A stretch of DNA of 8,647 nt from Campylobacterota bacterium (GCA_013154075.1 JAADDG010000075.1:1-8647), one strand, 5' to 3'. Numbered from the stretch's first letter, positions 1 through 6,977 are shown. Numbers and translations are program-made. The notes: a model not told the origin generated them from the letters alone.

Positions 1-393
1 GATGAAGTTAGAAAAGAGGTGGGAGAAGAGGTTTTTAAAGCCGTTAGAAGAGGATATGAGACTTCTCCTCCCGCTTTGAGAAAAGATGATGAAAGATCGC
101 CGTTTTTCGATCCCAAATATCGCTCTTTAGATCCCTCTTTGATTCCTTTGGGAGAGTCTTTGAAGGATACGAGAAGAAGGGTTGTAAACTATTTTTTTGA
201 AAAGATAGCACCTTTTTTAGTTTCCGAAACAACCGTTCTTATTACGGCTCACGGAAATTCTCTAAGAGCTTTGGTTATGTATATAGAAAATATCTCTAAA
301 GAGGAGATCTCAAAGGTTGAGATTCCGACCGCCAGACCCATTTTGTATGAGTTTGACAAGGAATTAAATCCGCTTTTTAGAAAGGATTTTTAG
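1..393 (+). CDS. gpmA: 2,3-bisphosphoglycerate-dependent phosphoglycerate mutase, C-terminal part (5' end outside window)
   Basis: The reading frame is open from base 1 (D-E-V-R-K-E-V-G-E-E-V) to TAG at 391-393, so the gene continues to the left. The GTG at 19 is internal and not a start. The enzyme interconverts 3- and 2-phosphoglycerate in cytosolic glycolysis/gluconeogenesis. The visible ~130 residues match the family's second half: the W/A-RRGY-x-x-P-P-L segment, a K-D-D-E-R segment, a P-L-x-E-S-L segment, and A-H-G-N-S-L-R-A-L carrying the second catalytic histidine, followed by I-P-T-x-x-P-x-x-Y-E-F-D. The protein stops soon after that motif, so the long C-terminal tail of the E. coli enzyme is lacking. 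The next gene begins 1 nt after the stop, which implies co-transcription. The identification is firm; the N-terminal phosphohistidine region is out of view. Confidence 0.93.
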   Translation, partial: DEVRKEVGEEVFKAVRRGYETSPPALRKDDERSPFFDPKYRSLDPSLIPLGESLKDTRRRVVNYFFEKIAPFLVSETTVLITAHGNSLRALVMYIENISKEEISKVEIPTARPILYEFDKELNPLFRKDF

Positions 394-394
394 A

Positions 395-1633
395 GTGCAG
401 AAGATTGATTTCCAAATTCCTTACGATCTTATACACTTTATTTATATCGTAGCTTTGAGCTTTTTGGTGGGACTCGAGCTTAAGGCATACAGAATAGCGA
501 AAGTGAAAAAGAGTACGTTGGGCTCTACGAGAACGTTTACTTTTATAGGAATAATGGGATTTGTCTTCTATAGAATAGATCTTTATTATTATCTTTTGGG
601 CTATTTGGCTTTGAGTGCGGTTTATAGCATATACTATTTTCACAAAATCAAAGATGATAGAACTTCCATCATCTCTTTTTTGATTATCTCTTTGGTTTAC
701 AGTTTCGGTCCTTTAATGGAGATATTTAATATCTGGATGCCGACACTGCTTTTTGTTTTGATAGTGTTCGTTCTAAACGCCAACAGATCTTTAAAATATC
801 TCTTTGACAAAATCAACGAAGAGGAGTTTGAGACTTTAGGCAAATTTCTCTTATTAAGTGCCGTAATTTTACCTCTTTTGCCTCACAATAAAATCCCTTA
901 TCTAAATATTTCCGCTTTTAAAATTTGGCTTGTGGTGGTGATAATTTCGGCTATCAGTTACGGCAGCTACATAGCTCAAAAGTATCTCTTTAGAAACAAA
1001 GGCTATATGATAACCGGATTGCTCGGCGGGCTCTACTCCTCTACCGCTACTACCGTAGTTTTGGCCAAAAAGAGTCTCTTTAGAGAGAATGTAAGGCTTA
1101 TAGAGTCGGCCATTATTTTGGCTACCGCGATGATGTATATAAGGCTTTGGATCATTGCGGCGATTTTCAATTTCGATGCCGCATTGGATCTTCTTTTGCC
1201 TATGTCTTTTTTAGCGCTTTTCGGAATAGCGGTGGCTCTTTTGTTGTACAAAAAGGATACCTCTTTAGTATCGGCTATAGACGATAGAAATCCTTTGGAG
1301 CTTGGAACGGCTTTTTTGTTTGCATTGCTTTTTGTCGTGATGATGGTCGTTACCAATTTGGTTATAGAGAAGTACGGAGATACGGGACTTAAAGTTTTAT
1401 CTTTCGTGATAGGTTTTACCGATATAGATCCCTTCATTCTTTCGCTTTTGACGGGAAAATTTAGCGTAACCATCAAAGATATAGTCAGTGCCGTTTTAAT
1501 AGCGGCCGGAAGCAACGATATTCTAAAAGCTTTATATGCTTTGATTTTTGGAAAAGGTATTCCGAAATTGGCGGCTTTTTGGGTATTTGTGATAGGAGTT
1601 TTTAGTATTTTATACCCTTATTTATTTTTATAA
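395..1633 (+). CDS. MgtC/DUF4010 family polytopic inner-membrane protein
   Basis: This is a 412-residue, very hydrophobic protein with roughly ten or more predicted membrane segments. The N-terminal part (about residues 15-60) resembles the MgtC/SapB domain: L-V-G-L-E near 24-28 and a S-T-R-T-F motif at 44-48 followed by a glycine-containing helix. The C-terminal part (about 158-410) fits DUF4010: I-L-P-L-L-P near 158, G-G-L-Y-S-S-T-A-T-T at 211-220, F-T-D-I-D-P-F at 341-347 and A-G-S-N-D-I-L-K at 371-378. The function of DUF4010 proteins is unknown; transport or membrane homeostasis is a guess from topology. The start is GTG at 395, supported by AAAGGA at 381-386 with 8 nt spacing; no better start lies nearby. 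It sits 1 nt after gpmA and 21 nt before ppsA, so it is a passenger or partner in a gluconeogenic operon. Confidence 0.85.
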   Translation: MQKIDFQIPYDLIHFIYIVALSFLVGLELKAYRIAKVKKSTLGSTRTFTFIGIMGFVFYRIDLYYYLLGYLALSAVYSIYYFHKIKDDRTSIISFLIISLVYSFGPLMEIFNIWMPTLLFVLIVFVLNANRSLKYLFDKINEEEFETLGKFLLLSAVILPLLPHNKIPYLNISAFKIWLVVVIISAISYGSYIAQKYLFRNKGYMITGLLGGLYSSTATTVVLAKKSLFRENVRLIESAIILATAMMYIRLWIIAAIFNFDAALDLLLPMSFLALFGIAVALLLYKKDTSLVSAIDDRNPLELGTAFLFALLFVVMMVVTNLVIEKYGDTGLKVLSFVIGFTDIDPFILSLLTGKFSVTIKDIVSAVLIAAGSNDILKALYALIFGKGIPKLAAFWVFVIGVFSILYPYLFL

Positions 1634-1641
1634 AACAATTC

Positions 1642-1649
1642 AAAGGAGA
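1642..1649 (+). promoter_or_regulatory. Ribosome binding site deciding the ppsA start
   Basis: AAAGGAGA lies in the 21-nt gap before ppsA. Two in-frame starts follow, GTG at 1652 and ATG at 1655. The AGGAG core (1644-1648) is 3 nt from the GTG but 6 nt from the ATG, so the ATG is preferred. Confidence 0.75.
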
Positions 1650-1654
1650 GAGTG

Positions 1655-4063
1655 ATGAGTGCTTATATAAAATGGTTTAGAGAGCTTGGAATAAAGGATG
1701 TTAGTGAAGTTGGCGGCAAGAATGCGAGCTTGGGAGAGATGTATAACGCCTTGACACCGATGGGAGTGAACGTTCCAAACGGTTTTGCCGTAACCGCTAC
1801 GGCGTATAGAGCCTATTTGAAATTCAATAATTTGCAAAAGTCTTTGGAAGAGCTTTTCAAAAATTTTGATCCGAATGACATAAATGAATTAAAAAGAGTC
1901 GGCAAAACCGCAAGAGGTATGATTATGAAAGGCAAAGTGCCCGACGATTTGAGAGAAGAGATTTTGGAAAATTACTCTCTTTTGAAAAAGGAGTATGGAG
2001 ATGACGTCTCTTTGGCGGTTAGAAGTTCCGCTACGGCCGAAGATTCTCCAACCGCCTCTTTTGCGGGACAGAATGAGACCTATTTGAATATAAAAGGGGA
2101 TGAGAATCTTTTGTGGGCCTATAAAATGTGTATAGCGAGCAACTTTACCGATAGAAGCATAAGCTATAAGTATACCCACGGTTTTGATCCTATGAAAGTC
2201 TATCTTTCGGTAGTTATGATGAAGATGGTAAGAAGCGATATGGGCAGCAGCGGGGTGATGTTTAGTATCGATACCGAAACCGGCTTTAGGGATGTCGTCT
2301 TTATAAATGCGGCTTGGGGACTTGGAGAAAACGTAGTGCAAGGCACTATCGATCCCGATGCTTTTTATGTGCATAAACCAACTTTCAAAAAAGGATTTAG
2401 AGCCGTTTTGAAAAGAAAGCTCGGAGCAAAAGAGAAAACGATGATCTTTAGCGAGACTCTTGAGACGGCGAATCTCGCTCAACAATTTACCAAAAACATA
2501 AAAACTCCTATCGATAAGAGGATGAGATTTTCCGTAAGTGACGAAGAGATTTTGCAGCTTGCCGATTGGGCTATGAAGATAGAAGAGCACTATAGCGAGG
2601 TTAACGGACACTATACCCCTATGGATATGGAGTGGGCTAAAGACGGATTGGATGGAAAGCTTTATATGGTACAGGCTCGCCCTGAGACGGTTCACTCTCA
2701 AGAGAAGCTAACGCAGTTTGAAATTTATAAGCTTCTTCAAAAAGGCACTATCTTGGTTACCGGAAATGCGGTGGGAGAGAAGATAGGAGCCGGAAGGGTG
2801 AAAATTATGTTTTCGATGGCGGAGGCCGATAAATTCGAGGAGGGGGACGTATTGGTAGCCCCTACGACAAGTCCCGACTGGGAGCCTGTTATGAAGAAGG
2901 CTTCAGCCATCGTTACTGAGACTGGAGGTAGAACCTGTCACGCCGCGATAGTGAGCAGAGAGCTTGGAAAGCCCGCGATTGTGGGGGCCAAAAGCGCTAC
3001 CAAGATTTTGAAAGAGAATCAGAGCGTAACCGTAAGTTGTGCCGAAGGGGAAGTTGGAAAAGTGTATGACGGGATTTTGAAATATGAAGTTGAGAAGGTG
3101 GATATCTCTACTCTTCCCAAACCAAAAACCAAAATTATGATGAATCTCGGAAATCTCGAGCTTGCATTCTCTTTATCCAAACTGCCGGTTGACGGAATAG
3201 GGCTTGCGAGGATGGAGTTTATAATCAACAATTACATAAAAGCCCATCCTATGGCCATAAAACATCCGGAGATTTTAAGTGAAACCGAAAGAGCGATGAT
3301 ATATGAGCTTGCTTTTCCTTTCGACGGGGACGGGGAGGATTTTTTCATAAAGACTTTGAGCGAAGGGGTAGCTACGATAGCGAGTGCCGTGTATCCCAAA
3401 AAATGTATCGTTAGAATGAGCGATTTTAAATCCAACGAATATGCCAATCTGCTTGGAGGAAGACATTTTGAGCCCAGAGAAGATAATCCGATGCTCGGAT
3501 TTAGAGGTGCGGCAAGATATACTCATCCAAGATATACCGAGGGTTTCGAGCTTGAGTGCAAAGCTATGAAAAGAGCGATAGAGGAGATGGGGTTTGACAA
3601 TATTCATCTGATGATCCCTTTTTGTAGAAGAGTGGATGAGGCAAGAAGGGTGAAAGAGGCGATGATAAAGCACGGGCTTGGAGATGTGCCGGTATATATG
3701 ATGTGCGAGATTCCAAACAACGTGATTTTGATAGATGAGTTTTTAAAAATTTATGATGGTATCAGCATAGGAACCAACGATCTAACTCAGCTTACTTTAG
3801 GAGTGGATAGAGATAGCGATATCGTGGCTTTCGATTATGACGAGAGGGATGAGGGGGTTAAAAAGATGGTCAAATGGGCGATAGAGGGAGCTAAAAGAAA
3901 CAAAAAATATAACGGTCTTTGCGGTCAGGCACCTTCCGATTATCCTGAATTTGCGGAATTTTTAGTTAAAATAGGGATAGAGAGTATGAGTCTAAATCCC
4001 GATAGCGTTTTGAAAGTGATAAGAGATATAGCCGGGATGGAGAGTGAAAAGGGGATAGAGTAG
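1655..4063 (+). CDS. ppsA: Phosphoenolpyruvate synthase (pyruvate, water dikinase)
   Basis: This cytosolic enzyme makes PEP from pyruvate with ATP, giving AMP and phosphate (EC 2.7.9.2), the entry to gluconeogenesis and, in autotrophs with the reverse TCA cycle, to sugar synthesis. The length of 802 residues is full for the family. Three domains follow in order. The N-terminal ATP/pyruvate-binding domain (about 5-350) has G-G-K-N-A-S-L-G-E and a V-R-S-S-A-T-A-E-D segment. The swivelling phosphohistidine domain (about 370-465) has T-G-G-R-T-C-H-A-A-I, with catalytic His429 next to Thr427, the position that corresponds to the regulatory threonine in E. coli. The C-terminal PEP-binding TIM barrel (about 480-795) has G-L-A-R-M-E-F, E-I-P-N-N and N-G-L-C-G-Q-A-P with Cys756. 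The start is ATG 1655 (a GTG at 1652 would add one residue). All key residues are intact, and the response regulator begins 3 nt after the stop. Confidence 0.97.
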   Translation: MSAYIKWFRELGIKDVSEVGGKNASLGEMYNALTPMGVNVPNGFAVTATAYRAYLKFNNLQKSLEELFKNFDPNDINELKRVGKTARGMIMKGKVPDDLREEILENYSLLKKEYGDDVSLAVRSSATAEDSPTASFAGQNETYLNIKGDENLLWAYKMCIASNFTDRSISYKYTHGFDPMKVYLSVVMMKMVRSDMGSSGVMFSIDTETGFRDVVFINAAWGLGENVVQGTIDPDAFYVHKPTFKKGFRAVLKRKLGAKEKTMIFSETLETANLAQQFTKNIKTPIDKRMRFSVSDEEILQLADWAMKIEEHYSEVNGHYTPMDMEWAKDGLDGKLYMVQARPETVHSQEKLTQFEIYKLLQKGTILVTGNAVGEKIGAGRVKIMFSMAEADKFEEGDVLVAPTTSPDWEPVMKKASAIVTETGGRTCHAAIVSRELGKPAIVGAKSATKILKENQSVTVSCAEGEVGKVYDGILKYEVEKVDISTLPKPKTKIMMNLGNLELAFSLSKLPVDGIGLARMEFIINNYIKAHPMAIKHPEILSETERAMIYELAFPFDGDGEDFFIKTLSEGVATIASAVYPKKCIVRMSDFKSNEYANLLGGRHFEPREDNPMLGFRGAARYTHPRYTEGFELECKAMKRAIEEMGFDNIHLMIPFCRRVDEARRVKEAMIKHGLGDVPVYMMCEIPNNVILIDEFLKIYDGISIGTNDLTQLTLGVDRDSDIVAFDYDERDEGVKKMVKWAIEGAKRNKKYNGLCGQAPSDYPEFAEFLVKIGIESMSLNPDSVLKVIRDIAGMESEKGIE

Positions 4064-4066
4064 TTT

Positions 4067-4702
4067 ATGGCTAAGATTCTTTTTATGGAGGATGACGAGC
4101 TTTTCTTTCAGACTCTAAAAGAGTATCTTGAGGAGGAAGGCTTTGAAGTGGTCGGAGCAAGAGATGGGGAGGAGGCTTTGGATCTGACTTTCAAAGAGAA
4201 TTTCGATCTGTATTTATTGGATGTGAACGTTCCTTTTTTAAACGGTTTTGATTTTTTGAAATCTTTAAGAGATGCGGGAGATAGGACTCCCGCTTTTTTC
4301 ATAACCGCTTTAAGAGACGTCGAGTCGGTCTCGAAAGGCTTTGACAGCGGAGCGGATGATTTTATAAAGAAACCTTTTGATGAGGAGGAGCTTGTCATTA
4401 GATTGAAAGCGGCTTTGAAAAGAAAATATGAAATTTTGAAATATAAAGATATAGAATATAATCCAATAGATAAGAAAATTATCAAAAACGGAAAAGATGT
4501 CGATCTTCAAAGTGTCGAGAGAGAGATATTCGATCTTTTGATAAAAAACGTAGGTAAAACGGTAAGTAAGGATAGATTTTTTGAAGTTATGGAGAAGCCT
4601 TCCTCTTTGGCTCTTAGGGTACATATGGCTAAGTTGAAGAAGAAATTGGGATTGGATATAAAAAACATAAGAGGAGTCGGATACAGACTTGAGAAAGTAT
4701 GA
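4067..4702 (+). CDS. OmpR/PhoB-family response regulator transcription factor
   Basis: This is a 211-residue two-domain regulator. The receiver domain (about 2-115) shows the acidic pocket E8-D9-D10, the phospho-acceptor Asp52 in L-L-D-V-N-V-P, the switch Thr80 in F-F-I-T-A-L, and Lys102 in K-K-P-F. The C-terminal winged helix (about 120-209) has the recognition-helix stretch V-H-M-A-K-L-K-K-K-L-G and the closing R-G-V-G-Y-R-L, diagnostic of the OmpR family. It should bind direct-repeat DNA as a phosphorylated dimer. ATG 4067 follows the ppsA stop by 3 nt with a G-rich stretch (AGGGG, 4050-4054) somewhat far upstream, so translation may be coupled to ppsA. Its 3' end overlaps the kinase gene by 14 nt, making the two cognate partners. 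The target genes are unknown; the name is left open because no specific ortholog is recognised. Confidence 0.95.
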   Translation: MAKILFMEDDELFFQTLKEYLEEEGFEVVGARDGEEALDLTFKENFDLYLLDVNVPFLNGFDFLKSLRDAGDRTPAFFITALRDVESVSKGFDSGADDFIKKPFDEEELVIRLKAALKRKYEILKYKDIEYNPIDKKIIKNGKDVDLQSVEREIFDLLIKNVGKTVSKDRFFEVMEKPSSLALRVHMAKLKKKLGLDIKNIRGVGYRLEKV

Positions 4703-5750
4703 GAAAGAGGCTTTTTTAAAGAGCTTTTTAATATTTTTTATCTCTTTGGCACTGCTTGGAGGAATTATATCTTTTTTTTATTACAAAGAGAGACTTCACT
4801 TTATAAAAGATAAAATTTCTCAAGAGATGTGGATCTATAATTATAATTTCGAAGACGAAAGATTTGCTATAGATTTTGTCGAAAAAAAAGATAATATGAA
4901 AATAGGCAAACTCTATATAAACGATGAAATTTATATGTATTTTCCCGTTAGCGGAGTTAAAGATCAATATTTGAAAGTTATCTATCCTATCGAATATTAT
5001 AAACAGGATACGGAGATTATTTTTAAAGATATCCTATTTAAATATTGGATATATCTTTTCGTAATTTTTGTCTTTTCTATTTTTTACTCTCTTTATTCTC
5101 TGTATCCTCTCCATTACGCTCTAAATCTTTTAAATGAGTTTTTAAGAGATATTATTCATGATCTAAATACCCCCGTCTCTTCCATGCTTTTGAATATAAA
5201 GATGCTAAAGAAAAAGGATCCCGATTCTCCGCAATTGAAAAGATTGGAACTTGGAGTGAAAAATATAGGAAATCTATATAAAAATTTGGAGTATTTTATA
5301 AAAGAGAACTCTTTTGAAAAAAAAGAGACGGATATGAAAAAACTAATAGAAGATAAGGTGGAGTTTTTTAGAAATCTTTATCCTCATATATCTTTTGAAT
5401 TGGATCTTGAAGATAAGATCTGTTTTTGTGAAAGAGAGGCTTTGATTAGGATTTTGGATAATATTATCTCAAATGCCTGTAAATATAATAAAAAACCTTA
5501 TGTGGTTAAAATAACTTTAAAGAATAATAGACTTACTATAGAGGATACCGGTATAGGGATAAAGAGACCCTCTAAAATTTTCAAAAGATATTACAAAGAA
5601 GGGGAAAGAGGGCTTGGAATAGGATTAAATATAGTAAAAAAGCTTTGCGATATGATGAAAATAGAGATACGGGTAAGTAGTGAAATTGGGAGAGGAACGA
5701 AATTTACTTTGATTTTTGATAAGAGTCTCTTTGAGAGAGAAAAGATATGA
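4689..5750 (+). CDS. Membrane sensor histidine kinase, partner of the upstream regulator
   Basis: This is a 353-residue kinase. A first membrane helix (about 10-31) and a second (about 118-140) flank an ~85-residue periplasmic sensor region with no recognised domain, rich in Tyr, Ile, Asp and Lys. The dimerisation/phosphotransfer helix carries H157 in I-I-H-D-L-N-T-P. The ATPase domain has an N box with N262 (N-I-I-S-N-A-C-K-Y), G1 D-T-G-I-G at 286-290 and G2 G-L-G-I-G-L-N-I-V at 308-316. All catalytic motifs are intact. The start is TTG 4689: an in-frame TAA at 4668-4670 bars anything further upstream, no ATG or GTG precedes the first helix, and GAGGAG lies at 4671-4676. There is no HAMP domain between the second helix and the H box. 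The gene is visibly more AT-rich than ppsA and holds three 8-nt A or T runs (4772-4779, 4882-4889, 5317-5324). Its signal is unknown. Confidence 0.93.
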   Translation: MRKYEKEAFLKSFLIFFISLALLGGIISFFYYKERLHFIKDKISQEMWIYNYNFEDERFAIDFVEKKDNMKIGKLYINDEIYMYFPVSGVKDQYLKVIYPIEYYKQDTEIIFKDILFKYWIYLFVIFVFSIFYSLYSLYPLHYALNLLNEFLRDIIHDLNTPVSSMLLNIKMLKKKDPDSPQLKRLELGVKNIGNLYKNLEYFIKENSFEKKETDMKKLIEDKVEFFRNLYPHISFELDLEDKICFCEREALIRILDNIISNACKYNKKPYVVKITLKNNRLTIEDTGIGIKRPSKIFKRYYKEGERGLGIGLNIVKKLCDMMKIEIRVSSEIGRGTKFTLIFDKSLFEREKI

Positions 5751-6082
5751 TATTTCGATTTTTTTTAATACTTTTATTTCTATTTTCTTTTCTAAACGCT
5801 AAAACGGATGAAAATATAACGATGGAGGATAATCTGTCCGTTTTGATAGAGCGTTTGAAAAATGCTGATATAAAAGAGAGATATATATATATGAATAAGA
5901 TAAAACTTATTTTAAGAGAGATGAACGCTCAAAAAAGAGAAAAGATAGTAAGAGAGCTTAGAAAGAGTTTTGCTAAGAGGAAAGAGAAAAATATATTATA
6001 TAATAAACAAAATAAAATTGGTAATTTTGAGTATCGTGAAATTGGTAGGGAGAGAAGGAGAGAGGGACATGGAAGGCGTTAA
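5747..6082 (+). CDS. Small exported basic helical protein, possibly Spy/CpxP-like
   Basis: This 111-residue protein is of no recognised family. Residues 1-18 form a strongly hydrophobic signal peptide (M-I-F-R-F-F-L-I-L-L-F) with a likely cut after L-N-A. The mature part is mostly charged helix; around residues 46-70 is a segment M-N-K-I-K-L-I-L-R-E-M-N-A-Q-K-R-E-K-I that loosely recalls the LTxxQ repeats of Spy/CpxP periplasmic chaperones or sensors. The tail is strongly basic and ends G-H-G-R-R. ATG 5747 overlaps the kinase stop in an ATGA, typical of coupled translation, and the 3' end overlaps the next gene by 14 nt. A role as periplasmic accessory or feedback partner of the kinase is inferred from position and the Spy-like look only. 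An (AT)6 tract interrupts the coding sequence. Coupling on both sides argues that the gene is real. Confidence 0.75.
   Translation: MIFRFFLILLFLFSFLNAKTDENITMEDNLSVLIERLKNADIKERYIYMNKIKLILREMNAQKREKIVRELRKSFAKRKEKNILYNKQNKIGNFEYREIGRERRREGHGRR
5881..5892. repeat. (AT)6 dinucleotide tract inside the small exported protein gene
   Basis: Six uninterrupted AT units encode Y-I-Y after an arginine and run into an ATG methionine codon. Gain of one unit gives an immediate TGA and loss of one gives a TAA within two codons, so any slippage would switch the protein off at about residue 50. Whether slippage occurs is unknown; the tract is short. Confidence 0.6.
6055..6060 (+). promoter_or_regulatory. 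Ribosome binding site deciding the beta-barrel protein start
   Basis: AAGGAG is 8 nt before ATG 6069. The same frame is open upstream, with an ATG at 5970, but this site together with the signal peptide that begins at 6069 selects 6069. Confidence 0.8.
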
Positions 6083-6977
6083 GAAATTGTTGTTGATAGG
6101 TGCTTTTCCTATATTTTTATTTTCGTCTGAGAGTAATTTTAATTATTTGCAAAGTAAAGATAATATAGTAAATTCGTTTTTCGATAGCGATTTGGACGGG
6201 GTAGCGGACGTTTATGACGAGTGTCCCGATACTCCTTTTTTGGAAATCGTGGATTCTAAAGGGTGTTCTAAGAATCAGACTCCTAAGAGTTTATATTATA
6301 TATCTTTGTCGGCGGGATATATCTATACCGAGAGAAAATATTACGATATGCAAAGGGGTTACGGTTTCAAAAACGGCGCCAAAAAACATCATCAAAAGAG
6401 CAAAAGTAAAAAAAGCTACAAAGAGGTTTATATTCCTACGAATATTTTTGTAAATTTTAAAAATTGGATCTACTCTTTGACTGTGGGATATATTCGTATA
6501 AAAGACAGAGGCAAAGAGATAGAGAGCGGCTTGGCCGATACCTACTTTTCTCTCGGATATCTGTTTGATTTAAGAGATAGGGATCTTCCGATCTTTACGC
6601 TAAAAGGAAAGGTGAAAATTCCAACTTCCGATATCTCTTCAGAAAGAGATTACACAATTGAGGGAAACGTCTATAAAAGTTTGGGTAAAACGGATCTGTT
6701 TGCCGATGTGGGATATACGGCTATGGGTAGTTTTAAGGGATATAAAAATATTTACTATTTCGATCTGGATTTGAGCAGATCATTTAAGAAATTTAATTTC
6801 GGTGCCGTCTACTCTTTCAATAAAAATACTCACAATGACAAATCGATCCAAAATGGCACGCTTTATCTATATTATCATATAGATGAGAAAACGAGAGTAT
6901 ATTTGGGATATACGAGGGATTTTTTCGATTCGAGAGATTACAAAAGCATAGCTTTGACGCTTTCGAGAAATTTTTAA
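6069..6977 (+). CDS. Outer-membrane beta-barrel protein with N-terminal thrombospondin type 3 repeat
   Basis: This 302-residue predicted exported protein has a signal peptide at about 1-21 (K-K-L-L-L-I-G-A-F-P-I-F-L-F-S-S). Residues 39-56 are one clean thrombospondin type 3 repeat, D-S-D-L-D-G-V-A-D-V-Y-D-E-C-P-D-T-P, with Asp ligands for calcium; Cys52 may pair with Cys66. From about 73 to the end, alternating aromatic/polar strands (Y-I-S-L-S-A-G-Y, Y-S-L-T-V-G-Y, A-D-T-Y-F-S-L-G-Y, L-F-A-D-V-G-Y, R-V-Y-L-G-Y) form a probable barrel of about ten to twelve strands. It closes with a terminal phenylalanine (L-T-L-S-R-N-F), the usual Bam recognition end. A very basic His-containing loop lies at about 103-117. 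It is the last gene before the terminator and overlaps the small protein by 14 nt. It could be a porin, a transport channel or an anchor; the substrate is unknown. Confidence 0.85.
   Translation: MEGVKKLLLIGAFPIFLFSSESNFNYLQSKDNIVNSFFDSDLDGVADVYDECPDTPFLEIVDSKGCSKNQTPKSLYYISLSAGYIYTERKYYDMQRGYGFKNGAKKHHQKSKSKKSYKEVYIPTNIFVNFKNWIYSLTVGYIRIKDRGKEIESGLADTYFSLGYLFDLRDRDLPIFTLKGKVKIPTSDISSERDYTIEGNVYKSLGKTDLFADVGYTAMGSFKGYKNIYYFDLDLSRSFKKFNFGAVYSFNKNTHNDKSIQNGTLYLYYHIDEKTRVYLGYTRDFFDSRDYKSIALTLSRNF

Noticed and set aside
1033..1515. Open frame on the - strand (160 codons) inside the DUF4010 gene
   Set aside because: Antisense shadow of a membrane protein gene; no start signal or recognisable product.
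1889..2701. Long open frame on the - strand (270 codons) inside ppsA
   Set aside because: It lies wholly antisense to a well-conserved enzyme gene, has no ribosome site, and its product resembles no protein; it follows from the codon composition of ppsA.
3275..3673. Open frame on the - strand (132 codons) in the 3' half of ppsA
   Set aside because: Antisense shadow with no RBS or family resemblance.
4699..4719. ATG overlapping the regulator stop (ATGA) as kinase start
   Set aside because: It is not in the kinase frame and meets TAA after six codons.
5970..6068. Upstream extension of the beta-barrel gene to ATG 5970
   Set aside because: It would bury the signal peptide and overlap the small gene by over 100 nt; AAGGAG with 8 nt spacing points to 6069.
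5881..6068. Slippage at (AT)6 fusing the small protein to the beta-barrel gene
   Set aside because: One added unit does enter the barrel frame but gives TGA immediately, and one lost unit gives TAA, so no fusion can form.
6214..6453. Second + strand frame of 79 codons inside the beta-barrel gene
   Set aside because: Out-of-frame shadow within a gene that has a clear signal peptide and strand pattern.
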